A program made the position numbers and the translations under genes. Source: Lycium barbarum (taxonomy: Eukaryota; Streptophyta; Magnoliopsida; Solanales; Solanaceae). From it: a DNA stretch of 64,000 nt. Positions 46,701-59,143 of the stretch are shown here, one piece after another. Where the stretch lies: positions 126,111,657-126,175,656 of the forward strand of contig NC_083345.1 of assembly GCF_019175385.1 (NCBI RefSeq), in the 5' to 3' direction. Below the pieces are notes generated by a model. It was given only the letters and a program-made list of their open reading frames with translations. It made no database searches and was not told where the DNA came from. Position 1 is the first letter of the stretch. Each line of letters opens with the position of its first letter.

Positions 46701-46823
46701 ATGAGTTGTGTTTAACTTTACATATGTGATTCATATGACTTTTCAGATGTTCCAAAAAAAAATCTCGGTATGTGGGCCCCACCCCAGCAGATGCTCCGAG
46801 GTTCAAAAATACGGGATATAACA
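43759..46823. mobile_element. 3.07 kb non-coding LTR-like element (TG...CA) with 5 bp target duplication
   Basis: It starts TGTCACGACCC and ends GGGATATAACA, and TGAGG occurs on both sides (43754-43758 and 46824-46828). TG...CA ends with a 5 bp duplication suit a long solo LTR or a non-coding LTR retrotransposon derivative. No gag or pol is found inside. Its first ~550 bp resemble 16532-18297, and the family also includes 54166-56148. Confidence 0.72.
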
Positions 46824-46828
46824 TGAGG

Positions 46829-47660
46829 TGAATAGCCCGTTGCAAGGGAGATGTTCGCGGTCGAGGAAGCAACACCTCAGCCCAAAAATCGGATCAAAAG
46901 GAAGAAGATTCAACCGGGGGAAAGGACACCAAATAGCAACTAAAGCACACGGGGTTAGATCCGGGATATGAAAAGGATGATTTCGGTGTACCCAGATCAT
47001 TCATCATGCCGGATGACTCGGATGCAACCAAGTCTACCGGACAGAAAGGTATACCTGGGCACGGGGTTAACCTCGGAGCTCAGGAATAAGTTAATTAAAT
47101 TTCTTCGAGCTAATGTCGATTGCTTCGCATGGCCCCATATAGATATGACAGGTGTGCCACCAGAAGTAACAACTCACAAACTCAGCTTAGACGGGAGGTT
47201 TCCCCCGGTGAAGTAGAAGACAAGGCCCATAGCAGAGGCAAAACACGCCTTCGTAAAGGATGAGGTAACGAAGCTTTTAAAAACAGGCTCTATCCAGAAG
47301 GTAAAGTACCCGGACTGGCTAGCTAACGTAGTAGTGGTGCCGAAAAAAGGTAATAAATTTCGAATGTGCGTTGATTATAAGGATCTAAACAAAGCATGCC
47401 GAAGGATTCATTTCCGTTGCCTCACATCAATAAAATGATCGATGTGACGGCCGGGCATGAGATGTTAAGTTTTCTCGATGCTTGCTCCAGTTATAACCAA
47501 ATCTGGATGCACCCGGAGGATCAAGAGAAACATCCTTTATTACCCGATATAGGACTTACTGTTACAATGTCATGCTTTTTGGATTAAAAAATGCCGGTGC
47601 ACCTTACCAACGCCTAGTTAATGGAATGTTCGAAGAACAAATAGGGAAAACAATAGAAGT
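46829..47660 (+). pseudogene. Ty3/gypsy pol: reverse transcriptase fragment
   Basis: Readable pieces are LTSELRNKLIKFLRANVDCF, then WLANVVVVPKKGNKFRMCVD, then FPLPHINKMID and FLDACSSYNQI, then FGLKNAGAPYQRLVN. There are in-frame stops near 46945 and 47214 and frameshifts near 47397 and 47570. The fragment ends before the YVDD active site, integrase and RNase H. Confidence 0.85.
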
Positions 47661-47931
47661 TTAGAACATTGTTATAGCAAAATATATAAAATCTCTCCTT
47701 CTCATTCTCTGATATTGGTCCGGATTTGTGTGTTCTTCTTTAGCTTTATCTAATCAAACAACATTCATATATTATTTAATACATATATTTAGTGTAAATC
47801 ATCGATCATTGTTCGCTTGCTCACAGCAGATTCATATATAACTTCTTCCAACCAAATAGATTAAAGATCAGCCGCATATTTTATACCTCACTTATAAATT
47901 TAATTGATTATCAAAATTCGGCATAAACAGT
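47661..47931. repeat. possible 3' LTR remnant of the gypsy element
   Basis: AT-rich non-coding sequence between the broken RT and the duplicated unit flank, ending ...cggcataaaca. I infer an LTR end from its position and the CA terminus; I cannot match it to a 5' LTR. Confidence 0.35.
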
Positions 47932-50440
47932 TATGTTTATATCTATCCCTCAAAATGAAAAAGACCTGGAACGTTTTGACTTACCCCCAAGAGAAAAATG
48001 TTGTTGGGCAGATTTTTATAAAGACATAAGACACGCAGCCCCATCTCTTAATTATTAAACTAATAACTATTATAATAAAGTTACCCTTTCTCTAAGCATA
48101 TAGGAATGGTACACGTACCAAGCACTTAGACCAAAACAATTGGTCTTCTATCCACTAATATTAATAATTCACGGGTACTTTATAATCACATGAAAAAGTA
48201 GTAGGACATAGGAATTTAACTAAACTTTCCTAGTATTGGTCCCATTTAGTGGAAAACATTTGGGACTTCTAAACTTTCCTAGTATTCGTCCCATTTAGTG
48301 GAAAACATTTGGGACTTTAATTAATAGAAAGCAAATATTCTTAATCATATATTAATATATAACATGTCTGAGCTATTCTGCATGCTGTACCTTAAAAAGA
48401 ATTAACTACATAAAATCATATTTATCAATTTTTCACAAAAAAAGTTTCACTTAAAACAAAATACAATATCAAGGCTATATAATAATAGATTTGAAATTCG
48501 CCAAACTTATGGGTCTCACATCTGCAACCTCATGTACGATGTCAATCCTCTGAATCCATATTGATCAACTCGTGACACATCTTAATGTAAACGTATGAAA
48601 TGTTACATCTTATTTCGTGACCCTGAAATACCCAAAAAAAAATGGCGTCGGTCATGAAGTAGCAATGAGTTTTATTCACCAGGACTTTCGGATGGACCAG
48701 GAAAGTTTCGATTCCGACAGAGTCGATCAAAAAAATTCGACAAGATACATGGACTATCACACACTAAAAGCTGAGGTGATCTCGAATTACTATTCGTGAC
48801 TTTTGAATGGCATCAGTCATGATGCAACAATGCGTATTGATTACCAAGCCATTTCGAATGGTCTAACCAAGTTTGGGTTCAAATGGAGTCGGTCGGAAAA
48901 AAGCCGCAAGATCCATGGGCGTTACACACAAAAAGATAATGATATTCAAAAAAAAAATTTCATGACCCAAAAATGCCAAAAAAGCGATTTGTTTCATGAT
49001 GAAACAACGAGTATAATTTCCCAAGTCATTTAGGATGGACCCACAAATTGTGGGTTCAAACGAGTCGGTCGTAAAAAGTTCACAACATCTATAGACTAGC
49101 ACACACGAAAAGCTAATAAGATTCCATATTCGTGTTTCGTGACCCGAAATACTAAAAGAAAAAAAAGGGATGCTAGCCATAACAAAGCAATGTGTATTAG
49201 ACACTACGTTGTTTCAGATGAACCAGGCAAGTTTGGGTCCAAACAAAGTCTGTCGAAAAAATCGGTAAGATTCATGGACTAACACATTAGAAATCTGAGG
49301 TGATCCCTAATTCCTAATTCCTATTTCATGACCCGCCAAGTAATGTGTGTCATGATGAAGCAACGGGTATTGGTCCCTAGACCTTTTGAGATGTACCTAC
49401 AAAGTTTAGGTTCAAACGGTTTGTGTCGAGAAAATTTCGCAAGATTCATGGGCTAACACAAACGAAAGGCTGTAGTGATCCAAAATTTCTGTTTCATGAC
49501 CCCGAAACGCAAAACAAAAAACACTAGTCATGATGAAGAAATGAGTATTAGTCCCCAGGCCGTTTAAGATGGACTAATCAAGTTTGGTTCAAAACGAAAT
49601 TGGTCGAATAAATTTCGCTAGATCAATGGGCTAACACACATGAAAAGCATATAAGATTCCAAATTCTTGTTTCTCGACCCAAAATCCCAAAAATGTAATG
49701 TGTGTTATGAAGGAACAACGAGTATTGGTCACCAGGCCGTTTAAGATGGGTCCACAAACTGTGGGTCCAAATAGGTTGGTTGTACAAGTTCGCAAGATCT
49801 ACGGGCAGACACACACGAAAAGCTAATGAGATTCGAATTTTCTATTTCGTGACCTCGAAATACAAAAAAAAAAAAAAAAAAACGACCATGAAGAAGCAAC
49901 GAGTATTATTCACCAAAACTTTTTGGACGGACCAGGAAAGTTTCGGTCCAAATAGAGTTGGTCAAAAATATTCGGCAATATACATGGACTATCACAAACT
50001 AAAAGCTGAGGTGATCTCGAATTACTATTTCATGACTTCTAAATGTCATCAGTCATGATGCAACAATGTGTATTAGTCACCAAGCCGTTTCGGATGGTCC
50101 AACCGAGTTTGCATCCAAATGGAGTCGGTCGAAAAAAAGCCAAAAAAGCGATGTGTGTCATGATGAAACAATGAATATTAGTTCTCATGCCATTTAAGAT
50201 GGACCCACAGAGTCGGTCATATAAAGTTCGCAAGATCCATAGGCCAACACACACTAAAAGCTAATAAGATTCCAAAGTCCTGTTTCGTGACCCGAAATAC
50301 AAAAAAAAAGTCAGTTTTGACAAAGCAACGTGTATTAGTCACCAGGCCATTTCGAATTAATCAGACAAGTTTGGGTCCAAACAGAGTCGGTCAAAACAAT
50401 TGGCAAGATTCATGGACTAAGAGATACGAAAAGCTGAGTT
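47932..50440. repeat. block B of the segmental duplication (nucleocapsid 5' flank plus satellite)
   Basis: It starts with the sequence that lies just upstream of the nucleocapsid start codon in units 1-3, with no coding part, and follows block A (40186-42612) closely through the junction and the satellite. A small extra duplication (aaactttcctagtattNgtc) lies at 48225-48315. Confidence 0.88.
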
Positions 50441-51926
50441 GATCCCTAATTCTTATTTACTAACCCAGCAAGTAATGCTTGTCAAGATGAAGCAACGAGT
50501 ATTGGTATCTAGACCTTTTAAGATGTACACACAAAGTTCGGGTCCAAACGACGTGCCTCTAAAAAATTCCACAAGATTCATGGGCTAACACACACGAAAA
50601 GCTGTAGTCATCAAAAATACTCGTTTCATGACCCCAAAACGCCAAAAAAGCAACACTAGTCATGATGAAGCAATGAGTATTAATTCCCAGGGTGTTTAAG
50701 ATGGACCAATCAAGTGTGGGTCAAAATGAAGTTGATTGATAATTTTTTGCAAGATCCATGGGCTAACACACATGAAAAGCTTATGAGATTCCAAATTCTT
50801 GTTTCATGACCCCAAAATGCCAAAAAAGCAAGGTGTGATATGATGAACAACGAGTATTGGTCCCCAGGCCGTTTAAGATGGACCCACCAAGTTTGAATCC
50901 AAACAGATTCGATAAAAAAAATCCACAAGATCCATGAGCTAACACGCACGAAAAGTTAATAAGATTCAAATTTCCTATTTCATGACCCTGAAATACCAAA
51001 AAAGCGACGTCGGTCATGAAGAAGCAATAAGTTTTATTCACAAGGACTTTTCGGACGGACCAAGAAAGTTTCGTTTCAAATAGAGTCGGTCGAAATTTTT
51101 TGACAAGATACATGGACTAAAACATACTAAAAGTTGTGATGATCTCAAATTACTATTTCATGACTTCTAAATAGCATCAGTCATGATGCAACAATGCGTA
51201 TCGGTCATCAAGCCGTTTTGGATGGTCCAACCAAGTTTGGGTCCAAATGGAGTCGGTAAAAAAAAAGCCCTAAGATCCATGGGCTAACATAAACGAAAAG
51301 CAATGAGATTCAAAATTCTTAATTCATGACCCAAAAACTCCAAAAAAAAGCTATTTGTTTCATGATGAAACAATGAGTATAAATTCCCATGTCGTTTAAG
51401 ATGGACCCACAAACTGTGGGTCCAAATGTGTCGGTCGTAAAAGGTTCGCAAGATCCAAAGGCCAACACACACGAAAAGCTAATAAGATTCCAAATTCCTA
51501 TTTCGTGACCCAAAATACAAAAAAAAAAGTGACGTTAGTCATGACAAAGCAACGTGTATTGGTCACTAGGACGTTTTGGATGAATCATGCAAGTTTGGGT
51601 CCAAATAGAGTCGGTTAAACAAAATTGGTAAGATTCATGGACTAACACATACGAAAAGCTGAGGTGATCTGTAATTCCTATTTACTGCCTCAACAAGTAA
51701 CGTGTATTAAGATGAAACAACGGGTATTGGTCTCTAGACCTTTTGATATGTACCCACCAAGTTTAGGTCCACACGGCGTGTGTTGAAAATATTGCACAAG
51801 CTTCATGGGCTAACACACACGAAAAGTTGTAGTGATCCAAAATTCTTGTTTCATGACCCCGAAACGCCAAAAAAAGCAACAATGGTCATATTGAAGCAAT
51901 GAGTATTAGTCCCCAGACCATTTAAT
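48600..51926. repeat. satellite array 3 with seven-monomer higher-order repeat
   Basis: About twenty monomers in the type order A-B-C-D-E-F-G, A-B-C'-D-E-F-G, A-B-C-D-E-F. A-type monomers (gaagcaa...ttattca) start near 48640, 49890 and 51010. B types carry gatgcaacaatgcgtatt, D types carry tgacaaagcaacgtgtatta, and E types carry ccaagtaatg. The array ends at a hAT element. Confidence 0.92.
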
Positions 51927-52060
51927 AGGAAAAGACCATGATGGGGAGTATCTTTTGTGCAGTGGCAGGTCTAGGATTTTCACCAAATGGGTTCAATAGA
52001 TAAGAAAATAATTGTGCAGAGAAACTAACAAAACAAAGTTTGATTAATTGAAATATACTA

Positions 52061-55000
52061 TTACAATAATATCCTAGGAGTTTTCATTTTCTGAAATATA
52101 TTCATAATACTCTCATCAGAAACAGTATTAAATATTCTATTTTCTACATAAGGCACTTTACAACCGCTCATGAAGTCATCATCCATTCGATTTCGCAATT
52201 CACTCTTGATCAACTTCATTGCCAAAAAAGCTCTTTCAACTGTAGCAGTAGCGACCAGCAGGATCAACGGAAATTTTACAAGGCGAAAGACAAGGGGATC
52301 ATTTAAATGCTTCTTTGCTTTAACTAGCTCTTCAGAAAGATTACCAAGTTCTTTTAGGTTGGAGAACATTCCATCAACATCATGGAAATCAACAATATAA
52401 GTCTCGGGCTCATTTTTAAGAGTAACCATTATATTTTTCACCAAAATCATCAGGATATAATTCAGCCATTATCAATATTTTCTTGATGTCAAAACTATAA
52501 AATGAGTCAACTGGTTTCAAGCAAGAAACTCCAATAAGCAAATCCGTTCTCACCTCGTTAAAACTTTCCTTGAGTTCTTAAAGTTGCCAATCAATAATCT
52601 TACAAAATATGTTAACACTATAATGATGTGAGAAAGTATAATCAACAACTCTATGTTGAAATCTTCCAAAACTAACATAGAACTCATCAAACTTAGTAAT
52701 CAAAATATCATACTTGACACAAAATGCTGAGACATTCTCGATACGCGGATCCTAGCCTTCATCTCTTAGATCTTGCAATCGTTTCTTCACCACTTGAACT
52801 AGTAACATAGCATTTGCAATATCTTGTTATTTATTTTATAATGATTCATTAAGTTCATTTGTGATCTCCAAAATATCTCTCATTAAGTGCAATATGAACG
52901 TAATATCAAATGTTTGACAAACCCTGAGAAATCCTGGTGCCTTAGCTCTATATTCACATTCAGAATCAACAACAATAGTATCAAGAACATCAGTAATAGA
53001 GACAAACATGCTAATGAATTTTTTAAAAGATTTGTAGTGTGAACCCCAACAAATATTGGCAGCCCTAGCAAGATCAAGTTCTTGATTCAATCCCTTACCA
53101 GTTTCAACCTCGCCCATATCTAGTGCCTCTTGTACTTTTTCTGCTTGAGATTTTTGAAGTTCATCCATGCGCTTAAAAGAACATCTCACTACATTTAAGA
53201 CATTAGAAACCAACAATACGAGTTCTTTAACTTGAAAACATTTTTTTAGATACCCCGACAAGAGTCAACTGAAGTTAATGAGCAAAACAATGAATCGCAT
53301 GAGCTGATCTACTTTCTTGTTGAATCAAAGTTTTAAGGCCACTTAGACGTTCTTGCATATTGCTTGATCCATCATAGCATTGTCCACGTATATGAGATAA
53401 ACTCAAAGAATATTGAGGAAGGTAGTTAACAATTACTTTTTTTAAACATAAAGCACTAGTATCACGAACATGAACGATCCCAATAAACCGTTCCACCATA
53501 GATCCCCATTTATCAACATATCGCAAAACAATTGCCATTTGCTCCTTACGTGACACATCACCAGATTCATCAACTAGCAATGAGAAGTAGTCACCATTTA
53601 GATCCTCCATAATAGTTTAATTGTTTCAAGCTTACATGAAGTGATAGTATCTTTTTGAATTTTATGAGAAGTCAATTGATCATTTTTCGGAGCAGTTTTC
53701 AACCCAAGATCACTAATTTTATCACACCACTTCGCATATCATGAAAGAATTTCAAGAAAGTTACCCTTGTTTATTGATGATTCATCTTCACGATGTCCCC
53801 GAAATGCCAATCCTTGATTCAAAAGGAGTCTTACCACCTCAATTGAAGCCTTTAAACGAATTATGTGCTCAAGCTTAGTTTCATTATACGGCTTTACAAA
53901 CGCAACTTAAATTGATTGTTCTTGTCGCATTAGATCTTCACACTTCTTCTTTGCCTGGTTGTGATCACTGTTCAACTCACCAACGTGCTTATCTAATCTT
54001 TTCTTTTTGTGCCAACTCTTGAAGCCTATACTTGAAAATGTTTCGCCTCCATCTTGATGAATGCTTTCATCTTGAAATAAATAACAACACAAACAATAAG
54101 CAGCATCTTCTATCACACTATACTCCAATCCATCATGATATTTTTATACCATTTACGACTAAAACTATCACGCCGAACCATGGCCTGGGCGTAACACGAC
54201 ACTCGGTGCCGGGCTGCATGTGACCGAGCGAACCACACGGCTTGCTGAATCAACATGGGCATCATAAAGCATGCATAAACTGAATACTAAAACATGAAGT
54301 CTGATTTATAAAGCGAAAGTGAGTCTGAAAAGCCATAAGAATAGTACTGAGCCAAAGCAGCTACAAACTAAGAAGTATCTGACATGACATAATTGTTGTG
54401 ATAGTACATGAAACCTCTAACATGACAACTGAGTACTGAACTGTTTGCCAGGACAAGGCCCCTGGAGTACCTTAAACTGAACTATCTAGACATGACATGA
54501 AATAAATAAGACTAACTTAGCCTCGAATAAAATGGGGCTCACCAAAGTGGGCTGATACGAGTGATCCTAGCGAGCAACTGCGTCGTCTTGTAAGTCTGTA
54601 TCTGTATCATGAAATGTAGGCTCCCAAGGCAATAAACGGGGACGTCAGTACTTTGAATATAATGGTATGTAAACACATGAGAGAATAAGCAGGCACATAA
54701 TACATAGACATGAAATTAAAACTGAAACTGAATACTGAAACTGAACATGAGTACTGTAAACATGAAATAATCTGTAACTGAGGTAAAACATGATAATAAC
54801 TGTAATACCGACATAAACCACCATGGGGAGAAACGTGGAGTTTGATCTCGGCCCGATCAGCTAAGCCATCCCGTACCTTGTTAGGGTACGAGACATGCAT
54901 GACATGAATGGATCCAAAATCCCTCAATGGGAAAAACATGAAGGAATCGTCCTAACTAGGCGGAGCAATCCATATCCTACGTTGGCATACATAGTTTCAG

Positions 55001-56379
55001 GCTATCTGAGCCTTTTCGGTATTAATACAACTCCCGAACATGAAAGATAACTGAAGACATAATTTCTGATTCTTAACATTAACATGGATACATGAAGACG
55101 TGACAATAAATACCTATATACAAGATTTTCATAGAAATAAGCATAATATCTCATATCTTGTGTTATAGAACTCATGGGATGCAAGTTATGGGTTTTTCAT
55201 AGATTACGGACTGAGTCTTAATCACCAAAACAGTAAATTAAGACCAATCAAATGGAATTATAACTGCTGTATAATATATCATGGTTTAAGTGTCTAGGGT
55301 TTATCATGAATATACCTAGAACCCTAAAATCTGGTGGGTGTAATCATGGAATACTAAAACATGGGGAAGAACAAGCATGTTCCCACACGTGGATAGCGTC
55401 TACATACCTGGTAATGTTCCAGCTTGTAGTAAAAGTCTATTCTTGGAAAAATAATTCTAACCCTTGGTCTTGAATCCCTTTAATTGGGTTATCTTGAAAA
55501 CCCTATGTTAAGAATATGGAATTCCTACTTAGAATTCATGGGAAAATTGATGGAATTCACTAAGGAGGGTCTTAAGGAACTTACCTTGATTCTTAGAGAA
55601 GTTGGGAGGAGAGAATTTTCGTGTTAGGGCTTGAGAGGAATGAGACTTGTGAAATAAAAATTGAAATCCCGTCTTTTAATTGTCTCAGTCGCGGCACCAT
55701 TACGGACCGTGTTACGGTCCGTAACACTAGACCATAACGTGAGTGAAATTTCCAGTGAGCTTCTAGGTTTTGAGGTTGGGCTACGGACACGAGATACGGT
55801 TCGTATCTCCTGTTACGGTCTGTAACCCTGGGCCGTAATGCATGCTAAATTTACATAGAGGTTTTGATTTTTTAGGGTGGGTTACGGTACACGTTACAGG
55901 CCATAACACGTGTTACGGGCCATAACGATGAACCGTCCTTTGGTCCAAAAGTTACGAGACGATGATTTTCCAAGCATACCCGTTACGATATGAATGACAG
56001 ACCGTAACACATGTTACGGACCGTCCCTTGGAGCGTAACGCGTGGTTTCTAAACTAAGACCTATTTTTAGATTCCAACACTTTCTTTCTTGGATTTCTAA
56101 CCTCCTGAGTCATGAATATGGTTTAGTACTGATTTACGAGATGTTACAAAAATGACATTTATGTCCGTAAAAATCTGTTTGAAAAAACATAGGAAGTTCA
56201 AGCTGATGAGGACGCCTTTGGATATATGCTCGTCTAATCTCATCACGTTCATCTGGATGATAGTCCAGAATGGATATTCTTTTCTTTGGATCCGCTAGTA
56301 GAGAATCCAAATCGACTCCTTGCTTTTGTTTTTTTGCAGAATGATGATTTTCTTCTAACTGGTTCAAGTTTTCTTCCAC
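52061..56379 (-). pseudogene. hAT transposase, zinc finger MYM-type 1-like, multiply broken
   Basis: Pieces in order from the N-terminus: 56379-56149 (ISILDYHPDERDEIRRAYIQ), then after the inserted element 54165-53907 (the TTF-type finger region with AAYCLCCYLF and KSWHKKKRLDKHVG), 53610-53275 (the RNase-H-like/DUF4371 part with LLVDESGDVSRKEQMAIVLR and GQCYDGSSNM), 53261-52836, and 52450-52061 (the dimerisation part with FPLILLVATATVERAF). Stops and frameshifts separate the pieces, so no active transposase is expected. Confidence 0.85.
54166..56148. mobile_element. 1.98 kb LTR-like element (tatcac...gttaca) inserted in hAT gene
   Basis: Same family as 43759-46823: it starts TATCACGCCGAACC and ends GAGATGTTACA. 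Flanks AAAAC and AAAAT form a 4/5 target duplication, and the hAT protein reads on across the insertion. It is non-coding. Near its right end (55690-56040) it has a cluster of palindromic ttacggNccgtaa motifs. Confidence 0.65.
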
Positions 56380-56400
56380 ACGAGAAATATTTTAAGCGAT

Positions 56401-56956
56401 TGAACTTGGTTGTGGCAACTTGGACGATATCGTAGAGAAATATCTCTCTTCATTGGACTTTGAAATTGGATTACAAAATTAAAATTCTAATTAGAAGTTA
56501 CAACAATAATATAACAGAATGGAGAGGCAGCAAAGGAAAAGCAAAGACATAGGAAAAAGGTTCATTATCATTAACTCTTCTATTCTATTATACAGTTTTA
56601 GTGTAACTGTAGAAAAAATGGCATCATGCATGAGAATTATTTTATTATGAATACTTTGTTTTCATTGCACCTATTCCTTCCATTACATGCTTATATTCAC
56701 TATTCAACATCAAAAATATCCACAATAATTTTATTTGTATGAAAGTAGAGAGTAGAGAGTAAAGGATAATGAGCTGAACTTCATCGATGTTTGGTGTTGA
56801 TGCGATAGCTGAGAGAGCCAAACTTGATCCATAAAACTTGCTTCAGTTGAGAGAGACCAGTGAGTGAGGGGTTTGGGATTTGGGGATTTCTATACCTTTT
56901 TAGATTGGGATTTGGTTCCTTTTTGTTCTTTAAGTTCTATACTATTATATTAGAAA
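56401..56956. other. non-coding, between hAT gene and Helitron
   Basis: Probably 5' flank of the decayed hAT gene. AT-rich, no gene and no recognised terminus. Confidence 0.4.
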
Positions 56957-58169
56957 CTAGGAAATCTGTCCGCGCTTTGCGCGGTCATAGATGACTTCAT
57001 TGAATTTTGTGACTTACTTTTTCTAATATTAAGAATTAAAAATAACAAAAAGCAAATTCTTGTAAAAAAGAATTTAAACTGTTGAAAATATTTCATGAAG
57101 AACCTTTAATGAATGATTTAGAAGTATATTCATTCATCATTTTTTTAATGTGTTATATAATATTTTTTGTTTTCGAAGATAAAAGAAAATGTAATTAGTA
57201 CATAAAGCTATTGCCAGAGAAGCCGACTGAGTATTATTTAGTGTTCTTGCATGCCTTAGAATGAAAGGTGATCAACGATTATTAGTTTAGACATCAGGTA
57301 CCACATGTAACGAATTGTTTAATATAAATTTGAAGGAAAATGTAAAAGTAAGAGAATAATACTACAAAAAAAACGTGTAGATGAATTTCTTGATTCGAAT
57401 CACGGATCGAATTAATAAATTTGGAATAGTTTCATTATTGACCGCATTAGTACCGTATTGAAGATCACCTTGAAGAACTTAAACCATGTCAAAAAGCACC
57501 ACCAAGAGATAAAGAGCAGAAAACATCAAAATTGCAAAAGAAAAAATTTAGATATGCTATATGATTAGATCATCGCACATTTTTTTTTTTTAATTGAACT
57601 AAATAGATTACACGAGTAAGCATCATCACAGCTTATTTGCCTATTTTTCGTAACCACGACTAATATTCAAGAAAAAAAAAACTAAAATCAAATAAATAAT
57701 GTGAAAATCACTACCTTGCAAATTTGATTTTTTTAGGATGCAACTTGAGACTGAGACAACAATAACTATCGTCAATTTAGCCTGTCAATTTGCGTACACA
57801 AAAAAGTCTAGCAAATAATAAAATAACAAAGAAGTTAAATGAATTTTATGCCAATCCTACACATACAAAATTTTAATCTTGTATTATCACTTAATAATGA
57901 GATTCAACTCAAGCTTCAGATAAAGAAGACGGATTTTTTATTAGTCTTAAAAAGCAATTGTTTTATGAGATTTTAAGATCAATCAACAAAAAGATTCAAA
58001 TGGACCGTAAACCAAAAAAGAGTTACTAACAACTTCATCATCATTTTTTAGTATCACCTTGTTCCACAGAGAAACCACCATTATTTCTCTTTTTTATTAT
58101 TTATAAAAAAAATCACCAACACAGAATTAAAGAACAAATATTAGAACATTGAAAATAAGAAAAAACGGA

Positions 58170-58419
58170 CTCTCTGTTTCTCAATTTATGTGACACTTCT
58201 CGTTTCTCGAGATTCAAAGTATGTAAATTTTGATCGATATTTTATAATATATATTTTCATCAAATTGATATGAGAAAAGTTGCAACTTCTAGTACTTTTC
58301 GTATAGTTTTTTAATATGTAAATTTTAATTTAAAAATGTTAAGTTGATGTAATTCAATCTAGCTTCAAGAGTTGATCAAATTAACGTGAAAGGTGTGACA
58401 TAAATTGGAAAGGAGGGAG
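58170..58419. mobile_element. Stowaway-like MITE inside Helitron
   Basis: It starts actctctgtttctcaattta and ends taaattggaaaggagggag|TA, an inverted pair. It resembles the decayed copy at 24268-24480. Confidence 0.65.
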
Positions 58420-59016
58420 TATTAATGAACAGAAACCAAAGAGTGACTGAGGATTTATGGTTTAAATCGTATTTTCAGGCAAATGGAGCAGTCAATTCTG
58501 CTTTTTCTTAATTCAATATGTCTTTTCTGTGTAGCAAACTTTCAGATTAAAAAAAAAAAGTAGAAGCTTGGCCACCTTACATTCCTCTCCATGCCAGTCA
58601 CATTATCATTATCAGTTTTCTTCTTGAATCTCTTTTACATAACTGTCATTCTCCTCCAAAATCACGAAACATAAAACACTTTCTTTTCGTTGGTTAGTTG
58701 CTCACTTATCACTCCTGTTTAAAAAAAAAAAACTAATAATTGAAGAGGAAAAGTAAATAATTAACTGATATCATACATGCACACCGGAACAAATTTAAAC
58801 TGATGCAGAATTATATCCCTAAGCAGGAGCCAGACTACAGTTACAAATCAATATGTAAATCAATGATAATTAGAATAAATAAAGAGAAAGAAAGTTTATA
58901 TTGCTAGTCAGTAATGCAAAAGAAAAAAGAAGCGTAAAGCCATAGAGGCAAAGGAAATTTTAAATATGTTGAAAATATGGGCAGTTGAAACAAATCAGTA
59001 TAAAAGATGATATTGA

Positions 59017-59143
59017 GCCGAGGGTCTCTCGGAAACAGCCATCCTACCTTGCTAGGAGTAAGGTCTGCGTACATTATACCCTCCCCAGACCCCAAGATGT
59101 GGAATTTCACTGGGCTGTTGTTGTTGTTGTTATTGAATGGGAA
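59017..59143 (+). mobile_element. 5'-truncated RTE LINE tail with 38 bp target duplication
   Basis: It carries gagggtctctcggaaacag, then aaggtctgcgtaca, and ends in a (ttg)n tail. Perfect 38 bp direct repeats flank it (58979-59016 and 59144-59181; gggcagttgaaacaaatcag at the start). This is a clean target-primed insertion into the Helitron. Confidence 0.82.

Larger units (their letters stand above)
51960..56400 (-). mobile_element. decayed hAT element (ZMYM1/TTF-type transposase), right end not found
   Basis: The terminus CAGTGGCAGGTCTAGG at 51960 matches the hAT ends elsewhere in the window. The transposase remains run on the minus strand up to 56379. The opposite terminus and target duplication could not be located; it may have been lost or displaced by the Helitron at 56957. 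An LTR-like element (54166-56148) is inserted in the coding region. Confidence 0.65.
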
